Source of the DNA: Paulownia fortunei
Taxonomy: Eukaryota; Streptophyta; Magnoliopsida; Lamiales; Paulowniaceae
DNA length: 64,000 bases
Reading direction: 5' to 3'
NCBI GenBank assembly: GCA_019321725.1
Contig: CM033106.1
Location: 27,578,118 to 27,642,117, forward strand
Below, piece by piece: positions 1 to 14,192 of this stretch. Every line of letters begins with the position of its first letter. The stretch's first letter is position 1. The position numbers were made by a program, and so were the translations under genes. The notes below the pieces were generated by a model, which worked only from the letters and a program-made list of their open reading frames with translations, was not told the origin of the DNA and made no database searches.

Positions 1-2748
1 AATAATCAACATAACAATTTAGCCAATTGTTGACTGTACATTATAGCGCAACATTGAGATTATACAAGAAATATATTTATTTATAGGACAAAATAAATGC
101 ATTGTTGATTTATGCCTTGTGCCAATACCTGCAAATCATAAGAAGTTTAAGGATAGATACTTTAATTGCACCTCGATAATCTCGTAGGAGTGCGTTCATA
201 TATTAGAGAAAAAGTCTCAGCTTAAAGCTCATAAAACCTTGTAAAAGTCATAAGCTATGCTGCAACCAGATTGAGGACTAAGAAAAATCACAAATTAATT
301 GTACCAACTGCTAATTTGATTTTTTTTTAATTATTATGATGAGTGAGTTTTATATTTATTAATTGAATATTATTTACTTAATTTTTTAATTATTTTTTTA
401 ATTTTTTGTGAGTTTTATTATTATTTTTAATATTTATTTTTATAGATTTGAAGATGAAGGAAGAATGTCATTTTGATATACTAAAATCTATATTAATTTT
501 ATATTTTTACACACCAAAAAAAAAAAAAAAATCGATTCAAGAACAGTAGCTACAATACCTAACTAGAATGTAGCCGCAGAGGCACTACTACATGGGATTT
601 TAAGGACAAAATGGTTTGTCCTTTTTATGGCATTTTCCATACGATTTTTGACATCCCAAAAACTTTCAAATGATAGGAGACAGAAAAATGAGATAGAGAA
701 TTGTGGAGAAACAAGAAAGAGACAAGAAAAAAGAATTTTGGGGAATAGAAAGAAATTCTTTCAAAATTGAGATATGGCATCTACAAAGAAAGAAAAAGTC
801 CATCCTCTTTAAAGTTTGATTTTTATTTTCCTCTTTCACTTTGAATATGTGTATGAATATTGTTGAAATATTTTTCATTGTCACTATGATTTTTTTTTTT
901 TAGGGTTGTGATGTAATCTAATTAGAATATTTTGAATATTTGTATCAATTCAATTCTTGATTTATTTTTCAAGTTGAGTTTTTTACATGATTTTTAATAT
1001 TTTCAATTACTTGGCCACTAACTGAATAATTTGTTAATATATTAACTCAAAAGGTGATATATGTGTCTATTTTTTATGTGTAAAAAATTATAAATTGTAT
1101 GTGAGATAGGAATATAGTTGCATGATTGTGTAGTTTTATTTGAGATCCATAGAATCTAATGAATTATTGATTATTGTGATTCACATATGAATATAGTGAA
1201 TTAACAATTGATGATATTTGCATTAGATGTCAGGAGGGACTAGTAGATAGTTTAGGGAATCTCGACCATTATTTAGGAATAAATAAAAATTGATGAGATA
1301 AATTATTCAATTCGAACTAATTATGATGAAATTATAACCCTAGGTAATTTAAGTAATTGATATTCATCTTCATTTGATTTTTGTGCATTTTTTTAATAAT
1401 AATTTAATTTTATTTGCATTATTGTCATCCACTTTCATTTGTTTAAATAAAATTAGACTTGCAAAAATTCGAACTTAATATTTTTTAATATTTTCGTAAG
1501 AATAATATTTATTTATTATTTTATTATTTATTTAACAATAATGTGTACCTGCGACACTAAAATCCACAACATATTATACGAATGAATTAAAAGGACTAAT
1601 TCCTCAACGACAAAGAGGAGGATCAATTTTTTTTTTAAAAAAATAAATGAATGAAAGAATCAATAAAATAAATCAACTCCTGTGAATGAAAAACTCAGAA
1701 AACAAAATGACCAGGTACAAAATGACATGTTAGCATGATATCTTCATTAGTCATCAAATGATCACAACACTTTTACGCACTAGAATTATATTTTTAAATT
1801 ATGATAATAATGTGAATAACTATATATTTGGTGAGGCCCCAAAATTGCAATTATTGTAGAACCAAATCGATGTTAATGTAAGTTATCGATTTAATAGGTA
1901 TTAGGTCGTATCGGTTCAATCGTTGCTTCGATTTAATGAAAATTGAGTATATATTTTTATATAATAAAATTAATTAATTATTATGTTAAAAATAAAAAAA
2001 AATAATTAATTAAAAAAATAATTTAGTAGAGTTTAAAATTCAAATAATTACATACATATAATCAAATATTAAGTTTTATATTTTTTTAAAAAATAAAAAA
2101 AGAGTTATTGACTAGTTTGATCGATTTTTTGATCGATTTTATCGATTTAACTATTTTGATTGATTTATCAAATTTTTAATTTTTTATATCTAAATTGATT
2201 AATAATTTATGATTGAATCGATCAAAACTGAGCTATTCAAATTTTCAGGACATCTAACGTGGTATTAAAAAATTGCCACTATAGTTATCGTACTTATTGC
2301 AAGCAGTGTAAAAATAGCATATTATGAGATATGTTATCACTATAGCTTAAGAACTTGCACTCATCTGCCAACTTTAATTTAGTTAATCTACTTAAAAAAG
2401 ATCAGGCTCTAAGCATATTTTCATGCAACTAACAGTACATGTTTTTTATTTTTTATTTTTTTATGATTCAAGATTTTAGAGTTGACAATTGAATTGGCCT
2501 TACCATTCACCAGTTAAACACGATCATGACATGAGCGACGTACGCAATATGTTTTATTGATCCATACTTAGAAATAATGAACAAAAATAAAAATGATTTT
2601 TTTTATATGAGTAAAATAAAAAAGGAATATATAAATATAAATAATCGATAGAAACTGGAAAGGCAAATAGCCAATTACAATGCCATAGGAATTGCTCCGC
2701 AAGACTGCTTTTTATTAATAATAACCAAAAAACAAAAAAATCTATATT
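1..2748. other. AT-rich intergenic spacer
   Basis: No coding frame here resembles a known protein; the short open frames are interrupted and of AT-rich composition. The stretch contains homopolymer A and T runs and one recognisable dispersed repeat near 1.86-2.25 kb, annotated separately. The last few hundred bases probably hold the promoter and leader of the LMBR1-like gene that starts at 2911, but I see no clear TATA box to fix the start site. Confidence 0.6.
1855..2245 (+). repeat. Dispersed AT-rich repeat with ATCGAT/GGTTCAATCG-type ends
   Basis: Both ends are rich in words built on ATCGAT, TCGATTT and GGTTCAATCG, around a very AT-rich core. The same words in opposite orientation flank a similar core at about 27605-28050 inside the Mutator-like element. 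For example, GGTTCAATCG followed closely by CGATTTAAT, then an A/T-only stretch, appears here and in the reverse complement there. This suggests two members of one non-autonomous repeat family. The ends are not sharply defined and no target duplication was found. Confidence 0.45.
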
Positions 2749-2910
2749 ATGATTATTACAAAGCCTTTGGGCTTCTTGCCATTTACGTACAAAGCCGAAA
2801 GGGATGCTTCAAACCCAAGAATTCCATTTCCTCCTGCAGAAAATTTTGTCATTTTCCAGGGTATTGCTGGGGAGGAAAATCGAAATCAAGCATTATATTC
2901 TGAGAGGAGG

Positions 2911-5900
2911 ATGTGGGTGTTTTATTTGATATCTCTGCCACTGACGGTGGGGATGGTGGGGTTGACGCTATGGTACTTCGTCGGTCCAGACGTCGCTCGC
3001 TACGTCCGCTTCACCGTCGGCTACACCTGGTTCTGCTCCCTCTCCATCTCATCATCCTCGTCCCCGCTGACATCTGGACCGTACGTTTTCTTCCTTTCTT
3101 CTTTTTCTTCGTCATTGTTTGAATTTTTCGTGATTATGTGTTGCGTTTTGTTTATGATGTGGGGTGATCGGATCTGGATCTATGTTTCCTTCTTTTCTTT
3201 CCTTTATTTAGATTGAATGCTGCCCCGAACCCCGGGGGTTGGGAACCTGAGTAGCAAGAGTGGAAAATGTAGTTGGGTTGAATTTTGGATTCTTGATTGT
3301 TTTATTTAAAATTATAGTTATTCTTCAACTAGTTATGCATGTTGCCTTGCATCTGTTCTTCTATGTGGTATTAATGGGGAATGTAACTTAATCAGTGATT
3401 CTTAGTGAAATTCTTATGTTTGTAAAGAGAACTTTATTTGACTTGGTTTCTTAGTTTCTTTGTTTTTTATTATTTTTTAATTAGAAGGAGGGGGAAGGAG
3501 AGGAAGACTGTGAAATTAGGCTAATATGATGTGAAATGGATGGTGATAAAAAGACGAGTCCATCTAGACATCTTGTTTGACATGATTATAGATACTTGTA
3601 AAAACTTCTGCACTTAAAAGGGAATATGTTGTTAATATTCTAAAAGTATTTGTGACGTTTCTTCCTTAGGGCAGAAATAGAGATCAGAGGAATATGGTTG
3701 ATCATACACAAGAAAATCATTCATAGGTCATATCAACCAAAAGAGAACATAATGGCATCTGTACAAAGTTGATAGAGGAGCCGGAGTCAATAGGAAAAGA
3801 AATTAACTGAAGCAATGTGGCTATCTCGCTTTTGGCCTACTGTTTTGTTTTGTTTTTTTTTTGTGTGTGTGTGACAGTCTTGAAGCATACCTATGTCAAG
3901 TTATCTTCTAGATTTCATGTAGGAGTATTATTTATGTGCAAGAGTTTTTTCATCTTTATCATGATTGTCTTTGATGTTGCAACTGGCCTTTGATGAGTTC
4001 AATGTAACAACAGGAATTGGTTTTTACTGAATCCACCAAAAAACAGTGGTGCAGTAAATAAGCCTGGGAAATCCTGGGAGTGTTTACTCTTAATGATTTG
4101 GTTCACTACACTCATTTTGGTCACTGTTTAGCATAACCCTTGTTGACTCACTAACAGTGAGTTTTCCTGCTCTTTATCAATGAACTTATAAACTACAAGT
4201 TAATTTTTAGTTGTGGTTCTTAACTGGAAACCGCATCTGCCTCCATCTTTATTATACTTTGTCAAACTTGCATTCTATCTACTGAACTTCAGTTTATATA
4301 TCTTAGAACTTTTTATAACCAACCTTAACTTCATTTTCATTGATCACTAAGTTTGTCGATGAAAAATACAATTTGGCCTATTATATATCTGTCGAAATTA
4401 TAATTATCTTCACCAATTTACTGCAAAGTGGAGCCAACTGACTCGCTTGGTTCTAGATTTAAATTTTGGTGATTGAATTCTGCAGTGGCCTTTGTTATAG
4501 CAAAAGAGCCATCACAATTGTTCACTGCCGACTTGATACATGAATAGGCAATTAGGTTTCTGTTTTCCACCAGCAACCGCAATGTTTGTAGGTGAATGGG
4601 AGGTTTCTATATCAAAAGGCTTCTCTTTATGGACACTATGCAGTTGTTTTTCCCTTTTATATTCTTCTATTCTTTCTTCCAGTTTAAAAGACTTCTTTTT
4701 CCTTCTTGTCAAATTATTGAGAAGTCTCATGACTGACATTTCCCTGAATGAAGATCCAGGGATATTTGCAGTTTAAGATATACCATCAAGAATGGATTTG
4801 AAATTTCTATGAACCTCGGAACTTGGCTCATGTTATCATTGAAATATCTTTGGAAGTTTTGACTTTTGCAATCAATTGAAGAAAAAGTTTTTATCTGCAT
4901 TTAATCACAGAATTGCCATCACAGTGAGTACTAGTAGGAAGGAAATCTTATGAAACGCTAGGTTTCATGCATTTATTCTCATAGACTGCAAGATGTGGTT
5001 AACTGATTTGATAAATGTTTATCCTGGCATTTTCTATGGTTTTTGGTGTTAATCACTCTGTCAATCAATTACAATACAAGTATGTCCCTGAATAATTTTC
5101 ATATGGTGGAAATTCAACTCAGAGGAAATGTGACTTCATTTAACAATTTAACCTGTTGAGTGTAATGTTGCTGAGCCTTTTTGTACCTCATGCAGGCAAT
5201 TATCAATCATGACAAGGGAGGTATCTCTTTCTTTTGGAGCTGGTCATATTGGAGTTCATTTTTACTAACTTGGTATGTTATTTGTTTGCTATCATTAAAA
5301 CGTTAAATTCCAGTACATCTAGCTTATCACGTGACAAATTTTGTTGCTGGGTAATTGCCCTCTTCTTATTCGCTTGATGTGTTAACAGTATGTATGCAGG
5401 ATTGTTTACAACTTAAGTGTGGGTCGCTTAAAGTTGTATTCTTCACAAAGACAATATCTTGCTATTTTTCAGCCTCGTTCTTATTATGCTTTCTCTATTT
5501 GTTATATCTTAATGATATTGTTTGTTGTCATTCTGTTTTCCATGTCAGGATTGCAGTCAGTTATTGTGTGAAGTACGTTGCTATTTGCTATTTGTATTAA
5601 TAGCCCGTTTGAAATTTACGATGCGACTTTTTGTCTTTGTTGTGCTATCCATGCTTTCTGATGCATATGTTGAATGTATAAGTATACGACTAAATACAGT
5701 TTTAAACTGTACACATACCTGGTTTACTATATTCTTCTGGAACATGCTATTTAGGCCAGCATCCTCCTATTTATGGTTGGTTTAGATTACTTACAACAAT
5801 AAAGTATTGACAGATTGCAAAAGCCTTTTTAAATCAAGTTCTGAGCTGTTTCTTTGTCAGAAACAATAGCATGTTGACAGATTACACAAGCTTTTTAAAC

Positions 5901-8900
5901 TAAGTTCCTGAGCTATTTATGTGTCAGAACCAAAAATCCTTGTCTAATTACTTCCCTTTTAGTCCTTTATATGCTTGCATAAGTACAATTTGGGAGATGA
6001 GGTGGTCGACGTAACTTTGTATTTCTTGATAAAAAAACTGCACATATTCTCAAGGATTTATGTGAAGTTATTTCTCTAAGCAGGGCTGTGGTGCCTATAA
6101 TTCAGGGTTACGAAGATGCAGGCGACTTCACTATCAGGGAGAGATTAAAGACCAGTGCTCATGTAAACCTAATCTACTATTTATGCGTTGGTTCTATTGC
6201 ATTTTGCGGGGTTATACTGCTCATTATTTTGCACAAGAACTGGTTTGTTTCTTTCTCTCTCTCCCAAAAGATATTGTTTTCTGATAATGTCTATTACTTA
6301 GTGATTTAAAAACTTTGATATTCATCCTTCTGTAACTTAATATACTCCTATATTTAAAAAAGAAAAAATCTCAACTATTCTTGCAGGGTTTAAATTACTG
6401 TATAATGATGTACGTTGAAATACTAGCTGAACGTGAGTTGCATAGAAAAATTAAAAACATAACTAAGATATAATATAGAAAACTATCACGAATTGGAATC
6501 ATATCTTACCAATGATGCATAAAATTGAAGTGTGAAATCCTTACTGAAGAATCAGGTTTATGATTTCGTAAGTATAGCTTTTCATAGCTTATGAAGGACA
6601 AAAGCGCAAGTAGAACTAAGATGATATTCAAATTGGATCTTCTCAACTCCAGATAGCAAGGATGAGATACACACAAATCAGGAAGTGATTTGAGGAATTA
6701 TTAATTGAAAAAATCCTTTGAGCATTTGAAAGTTATGGATATACTGGTATATCTTAATTTAGGTAGAAGATTTTAGTTTCTTGACATATAAAAATGCACC
6801 GTAGCTCAAGATAGCATCAATTGGAGCAATTACTATCTACATGTTATTTGGAGACCATCTCATGCAAAATTAGCATTATACGATACTGATTCAAAAACAA
6901 AAGGATCCATAAAACAATTAAAAAATGACTAATCTAATAGCGAAACTTATTCAATGTTATTTACTTTTGACTGGTATTGATCAAAATTTTAAGATGTGAA
7001 GATGCAATGTAATCCATTATTTAAACAGAAACAGTATGTGAAGTATGGGTATGCAGATAAACTTACAATTGTAACTATTATTTGCTTCTGTTGGTTATCA
7101 TAAATTCTGATGCCAAAAATACTAAAGCTTGTAACTAATTTTGTAAAAGTATATGATTGTATGGATAACTGCATCTTTAGAATGGCAGATGTGGATGTTC
7201 ATATGGTTATGATTACATATTGGAAATTGGAGGCCGTCTTTGAATTTTTTTTACGGTTTTCTTAATTTAATGCAATAAATTGTGTATATGCAGGGGTGGC
7301 AGTATTTTAGGTTTTGCTATGGCTTGCTCAAATACATTTGGTCTTGTGACTGGAGCTTTTCTTTTGGGTTTTGGATTGAGTGAAATTCCAAAAGGTATCT
7401 GGAGAAATGCAGATTGGACAATTCGTCATAAAGTCCTGTCACATAAAGTGTCTAAACTGGCTGTCAAACTTGATGATGCTCATCAGGAATTTTCAAATGC
7501 AATAGTAGTAAGTTCATCCCAACTTACCTTTTGTTAAGCACCTGAAATTTATAAAATTCATCAGCTGTCTACCGCAACTACAAAAGCTGCAACTACTCTA
7601 ACATAGGGGAAAAGAAAATTTGCACTTGGACTCAAGGTAATAAAGCAAATGTTATTGTTTGGATAAAAAGTTAAAATGTTGAAATAACTTATAGACTATA
7701 TATTGGTGTCTGAATGTTCAAATATTTGAGAAAAGTTGCACTTGGAAATCATCCTCTTCATATTTAGTTTTGATGTGAAAAATTGTTTTTTAAATACAAT
7801 TTGGTGTCGGAATCTCCAAGTTTGAGAGGCTGTCTGGTGGAGAGACAGTGTCTAGCTTTAAGTAGATAAATGGACCAAAAGTTGGAAATGGTTTACAGAG
7901 TGATAGCATATGGTTTGTTGGTGGGTGAAAAACTGATTAGTATTCTGTCTTAAAGCATACTTCTCACATCTTCCTAGAAGACTAAATTTCCTTCCCTTAA
8001 TATTCATTGAAGTTAGTGGGTTAGCTAAGCATTCACCCAGCATTTTTACCCTCCCTTATGGAGATGACATTTGAGTTTTATTCTTAGACTGTATAGAAAA
8101 AGATGAGAGGGAAGAGAAGGACTATCCATGCATGGCTACTTTTTAGTAGATGCCTTCAAGTTGGGCTAAATTTCAATTAAGTCCTCTCTTCAATATATGT
8201 TGTACGCATTTATTAAACAATGTAAGTCTAGGAAGTTTCTCTACTTGTTATTCTTTTTAACTGGTTGCAATTCTGCATGTATTATTGTGGTAGGTTGCTC
8301 AGGCAACATCAAAGCAAATGTCGAAGCGCGATCCTTTGAGACCGTACATGAATATAATTGATAAGATGTTAATTCAGATGGTAATTATACTTTACTTACA
8401 TTCTTGGTGTTTTAACATATGTTTGCAGTTTTAAGTGCCTTCTTTTACCTCAATGAAAATTGTTGCATCAATATTTCAAATGCAGCTTAGTGAAGATCCC
8501 ACTTTCAAACCACAAGGAGGAAAATTAGGGGAAAATGATATGGATTATGATACTGATAAAAAAACAATGGCATCTCTTAGACGTCAACTGAAGAGAGCTC
8601 GAGAGGGGTACTACCGTAGTAAAAGGTAAAGGTAAAACGAGAATTTCTTCTTTTTATCATCACTTTATCCATTTCAAGTTCATGTTTGCTTTATGTGGTC
8701 TTAGCCTAATTGTTGGTAGTTTCAATTTGCATTTAAATATATATATATATATTTTATTTAGTCTTGGTTCTATTTCATTGTTGACGATTTTCACTATTAT
8801 GCCTGTCAACTTTCAAGCATCAAATGATTTTGTATGTCTAATTCTCATCCTTATTTGCAAATTTCTTCTTGCTGTTATCTTATTATGGGTCTTCTGGTTT

Positions 8901-11900
8901 GATTATACATAGAAACTTTTAAAAACTAAATTCTTGATTGTTTTTGGTCTGAGTTGAGTAGAATTAGAATATAGTGTCTTACATTTGCAATGCTCAAAGA
9001 AATTTTTTGGTATAGAGCTGTCTATTCCCTGCCGATATTCTGATGTTGCATTATATAATTGCAGCTCATTCGGATACTGATGTGTGATCCACAGAGAATC
9101 ATCTAGAGAATAAAAACCCATTCATAATTGTCCTGCTGAGCCATATAGCGATATCATTGTACATGCAACTTGCTCTCTCTTTTGAGTGTATAATTGTTGC
9201 TAAGTTTTTCATATCTAAGTGCATATAGATAGCTCAATTTAGTTATATTTTCATTCTCTAGTGCAGCGAGTATATGACTTTTGTCACAGAAGCTCTAGAG
9301 CTAGAGGACACTATGAAGAATTATGAGCATCGTAGTTCCACTGGATGGTATGCTTCTGCTTATCCTTTTAACTCTTTTTTTTTATTTGTTAAAATCCAGG
9401 AACTATCTTGCCTCTTTTCCAATCCGAGCACCAAAAATTTCTTCATATATCCTATAAGATTGCATGGTAGCTACTCTTACTTATTACGATGGCATTTGGT
9501 ATTACGTTTTTTCTTTATTTCTTGTTCATATTGCGAGCAACTCTTAGCCCCTATAAGTTGAATGACATTTAAATTAGGACCTTGAATGCCAGATATTAAA
9601 CTTTTGTATTTGGTATGAATTTTTCTTGGAAAAGAAAAATGATTTCTCAAAACTAGGAATCATGTGTCTAAAATCTATGTATCACCGTAAATTCATTGTG
9701 GTGCTATTATTCTTTTCCCTAAGAATATAAGAATAGAAATTTACTCATGCAGTAACAATTATATACATATGTTAAATAAATATTAAAAATAGTTATTTTA
9801 AATATAATGAACATATGGAATGTTGAATATATTATATTACTATATTTATTAAATTGTATTTGTGAATATCAATACTCCTTTTAAATTATTTTTATGTACA
9901 TATATATAACTAACATTGACATTAATATAATAATAAATTTTCAAAAAATTAATTAAAATTTATATATCAATTCTGTATATAATATTTATTTCGTTACTAC
10001 TGAAGTTATAATACAAATTTATTAACATACATATATGATTGTGATAATTGGTCTTAGTTGGGGTAATTTTTTGATTCACTGGATATTGATTCCATTCATC
10101 ATTGTGGATACGTGAACTAAAAACACCGTACAAGGAATTTGCATTATTACACTGACAAAATCTTGAACTAATTAAGCAGATTATGAGTCAGATTTCCACC
10201 TATAAAATTCTCAATGTTTATTGCCAAACAAACTAGGCTTTGTATTGTAACATCGGATTCTTCTTCCGTGACTTTGAATTTGTATGCATTCGTGAGATAC
10301 CTAATGACGAAACTGTTTCCAAAAAGGTGAAAAAACTTACTAATTTTAGGGTATTATAGAAAAAAATCATACTCCATATTAGTAGAGTATGCCAAGTTTC
10401 TCTTAACCAATGTCACAACGTCTTTTTCACTGACCTTTTTTCCTACAATTTTGCAGGAAATACATATCAAGTTTTAGACCTGAACGTAAAGGCAGACTAG
10501 GGTCTTCTTTTGATGTCATAGGTAAATTAAGATCTTAGTTTTGACGTGTTCTCTTACATTTCTTTTGTCCCTTGGAGCAAATCCTAAGTAATTTAAATAG
10601 CAAAACATTATTATGACCACTATTGTTAATTATCATTCACATGCACACCTTATAACATTTTCTTGATTTATTAATTTGTCATCGTCAATTAGAGAAAGTA
10701 ATGGGGCAGTTTAGAATGTCATTGCAGTGATGTTTAGAGATATCCAAATGCTATCATTCATATTGCATGTTTCTGATGAACTATCTTGAGAAACCAAATT
10801 AGAAAGTATCTGTTTCCTAATTTGTAATGTTTTCTTCCCAGAATTGATGTGGCGATGCATATTAAGAAAACAACTTGAGAAACTTTTGGCTATTATATTA
10901 GGATGCATGTCAGCTGCAATTCTCGTTGCAGAAGCCACTATTCTGCCCAGTGAAGTTGATTTATCTCTTTTCTCAATCCTGATAAACATTGTTGACAAGC
11001 ATGAAATGCTTGTGCAGGTAAAAGCTGCACTTTTACTTATTCTTACTTTACATAGTGTCTATTACTAGCACATAAATGAAAATTCTTTGAATATTTTTCC
11101 AAAAGTTCACTTCCACAGTTTGGAGATTTTAATTGATTAAAGTTCAGTTGACGCGAAGAAGGTATTATGGAAATAATGCAGCCCATGTTACTGTTCTGAC
11201 AAATCCAGCTAATGCTTGAACATTAGTTAAATACTGCTGGACAATGTAGAGTAACCTCTTCTAGAAATGTAAAAAAGGAATTAAACAAGAAACTAATTAG
11301 TTAAGCTTTTAAAATAGCCTGTGACATCCCTATGCAGTTTCAATTTCTCAAATGCTTTGCCAAACTTCATTTCAGTTATAATCATAGTTGAACTTCTAAT
11401 TTGTTATCTCCAGTCATTTCTCCCAAAATAAAGAATTAAAATGTATAAGACAGAGTGTTAAGGTAGCATATAAATTTTTTTGGTTTGTGCTTTATGGGGC
11501 AAATCTCGCATTCTTTCTTCTATGTTTTGTAAGGTTGGCTTAGCTACACTGGTGGTTTCATAAGCTAAGCATTGCACATATTTGGAAGATTTAATCTGAG
11601 AAAAGTAATATCAGAACACGACCATGCTTGTGAAATTTGGTGATGTTGGTGATACCAACTTTTGGTATGTCTAAAGGGTTTAATTAATCATTCTTGTTTC
11701 TATTCGGCCTTTTGCCAACTTCAACTACCTCTACCCCATAATCCAAAGCAATTTTCTTCTTTACTTCTCTTGGCATGTCAAGAGTGTATTCCATTGTATT
11801 CTTTATCTTATTTTTCTGCAAATTGGTTTTTCTATTGTTTTGATATATGTTTCCCTTTCTGTTACAGGTTGCTGCTTTTATTCCTTTAATGTACATGTGT

Positions 11901-14192
11901 GTGTGCACATATTATTCTTTATTCAAGATTGGAATGCTGACATTTTACTCCCTGACTCCAAGACAAACAAGTTCAGTTAGCTTGCTTATGATATGCTCGT
12001 ATGTGTAGTTTACCTTTTCTTTTTATCCTTTTCTCGTACTAGATATCTTAATTAATAAATAATTGATCAAATATTTGAAATTTATGGTTTTTCATTCTTT
12101 TCACAAGCAAGTACTAAATCTTAAATATCATTTCTTTAAGGATGGTCGCTCGTTACGCTCCTCCCATTTCATACAATTTTCTCAACCTCATTCATATTGA
12201 GAATGGTGCCAAGACTATATTTGAAAAGGTTAGTGCACTCATTGCACCTTCTTTTAGTTTTCAGCTCCCTTCTATGCATAAAAATTACTAATAATTATAT
12301 AAGAGCAAGCAATGCTTCCCCTTTCTGAAATATATGATTAATCGGGAGTATGCATATGAGTTTGAACTTTGAGAGGAAGAGATGTGGTTTCAGTTTTAGT
12401 TTTTCTTTCCTGTAGCAAATTTCTGGACTTATTATTGCTATTCATTAGACAAAAATAGGTGGAAAATGCCAGTCAACTGGACTCAACAGAGCTTACCCTT
12501 CCTTACCTACAATCCATCTTGGAAATATTGATGGATGGTAAAGTAAAAAGTCATCATTTGAGATGCTACAGATCCATAGACCGCATATTGTCGCATGACA
12601 GAATTGGGCAATTACTACCGGTCTTTTTGATTTCTAAATTGTTGCTGATAAATAGTAGTTTCACATTTTCGTCAATTTTGTTTTCTGGTGCATTCTGTCT
12701 ATTGGGGAATGAATGAGGTTGGTGTTCAATTGTTAAGCCCTTGAAAGAGTATGAGACAAGGAAGAAGTTAGCTTAACTTGAGAGGCTAGACATTCTTCCC
12801 TCTCTTTACCTAATTCTCATCCTCTTATCTTTTCTTCTTTTTGTTCTTTTGTCAATTTGACCATGTTCCATATCTGCAGAGAATGGGGAATATTGACGAT
12901 GCCGTCCCATTCTTTGGAAAAGGATTCAACAAAATCTATCCACTTATCATGGTCATTTATACCATACTGATCGCAACCAATTTTTTCGATCGCGCCATCA
13001 AGTACTTTGGAAACTGGAAAATATTCAGATTTCAACGTGAAGAATCAGATGATTTAGATGGATTTGATCCATCAGGATTAATTATTTTGCAGAAAGGTGA
13101 GAGAATTGTAGCTTCCTGATTCTTTTCTGCTTAGTGTTCATGGATGACAATTTTGAGGGGCTAAAGAGCATGTTGAAGCTGTTTTGTTACTTCTGCTCTC
13201 AGAAAGATCTTGGCTTGAACAAGGGCATAAAGTAGGCGAACTTGTTGTTCCTTTGGCAAGAAGTTTCAACAATGCAACCATAGATCTCGAATCTAGCAGC
13301 CATGGCATGGTATGCAAATTCTTAAATCCCTTCTTTTGTTCTTGTTGTTTGGGGGTGGGAGCGTTGATTGTTTTAAAAATTTAAACAGTAATATCCATGA
13401 AAATGTTAACTAGCGTTGATTGTTTTAAAAATTTAAACGGTAATGTCCGTGAAAATGTTAACTAAATCTTTATGATGCTTCTTCCAACTGTCTGTCTGTC
13501 TCTGCGTGAGCCAGCATTTTAATATTGCTGTTTGCATCAATTAATAATTTTCAGACACAATATTTTTGCCAGTGGCAACATATATCATATCTTTAAAACT
13601 TTGGATCAACCATGCTCTTGTTCTGCAAATACAGTTCTCTCTGTCACTCTGTTAACAAATTTGATCTGTTACATCTAAATTTGATTGCCATCTGGCTTAG
13701 GTTTCACACAAAATGCAAGCATCGAGATTCATAACGGGGGAGGGTCAAAGTAGTCACTCAGAACCTCTGAATACATTGTCACAGAAAGATTCTGGCCAAG
13801 AGGGTACAATCCAAACACAGGCAGCCATGAGATCACAAACTACCAGACATGAAATGCACTTGAATGCCATAGAAAAAGAGTCTCTCTCGACTTCTTCATA
13901 TGATGGAGAAAACAGCAGCATGCAGGGAAAACCATCTTCTGGAGTAGCCTCCACCTGGGAATCAATGAAGATTGGTTTTCGCAATTTCAAGTCCCGTATT
14001 GAGGCAAAAAAATTTATTCCCCTACGCCAAGTTCAAGATCCGCTACACTCCCATGTTTCGTCGTCTGAATCCCTGGATGAAATATTCGAGAGAATTAGTC
14101 GGCCTGCTGCACACCATACAAATTATGGCAGTGATGATGATCTTGATGATGATACTGCAATGGGCATTAAGAGGCCAGGCCGAAGCAGATGA
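2911..14192 (+). CDS. LMBR1-like (LIMR family) membrane protein, 14 exons
   Basis: Coding exons: 2911-3080, 5196-5272, 6084-6242, 7294-7507, 8294-8380, 8486-8625, 9267-9347, 10457-10521, 10842-11017, 11868-11998, 12141-12228, 12880-13096, 13203-13309, 13701-14192. All junctions are GT-AG and in phase, giving about 733 residues. The product matches plant LMBR1-like proteins (Arabidopsis At5g01460/At3g08930 type): N-terminal MWVFYLISLPLTVGMVGLTL helix, several further TM helices such as TFGLVTGAFLLGFGLSEIPK, a central cytosolic loop with SKRDPLRPYMN and GENDMDYDTD, more TM helices, and a hydrophilic C-terminal tail ending in an Asp-rich patch (SDDDLDDDTAMG). Plant members are polytopic membrane proteins of poorly known role. 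Exon 1 breaks frame near 3043-3052: the frame from the ATG gives CSLSIS, while the conserved ILVPADIW continues one frame over. This could be an extra 2 bases or a missing base, probably a sequence error. Intron 13 holds a 52-bp tandem duplication. Confidence 0.93.
13361..13464. repeat. 52-bp tandem duplication (two copies) in LMBR1-like intron 13
   Basis: The unit starts GCGTTGATTGTTTTAAAAAT and occurs at 13361-13412 and 13413-13464 with exact 52-bp spacing. The copies differ at only three positions: CA/CG, ATA/ATG and CCA/CCG. All are A/G transitions, two of them at CpG sites. Confidence 0.9.

Noticed and set aside
2749..3216. 155-codon open frame running upstream of the LMBR1-like start and into intron 1
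   Set aside because: Only the part from the ATG at 2911 matches the family; the upstream extension has no similarity and the downstream part is intron.
12459..12716. 85-codon frame in LMBR1-like intron 11
   Set aside because: It lies between two well-fitting exons, shows no family match, and would disrupt the conserved FEKRMGNIDDAVP junction.
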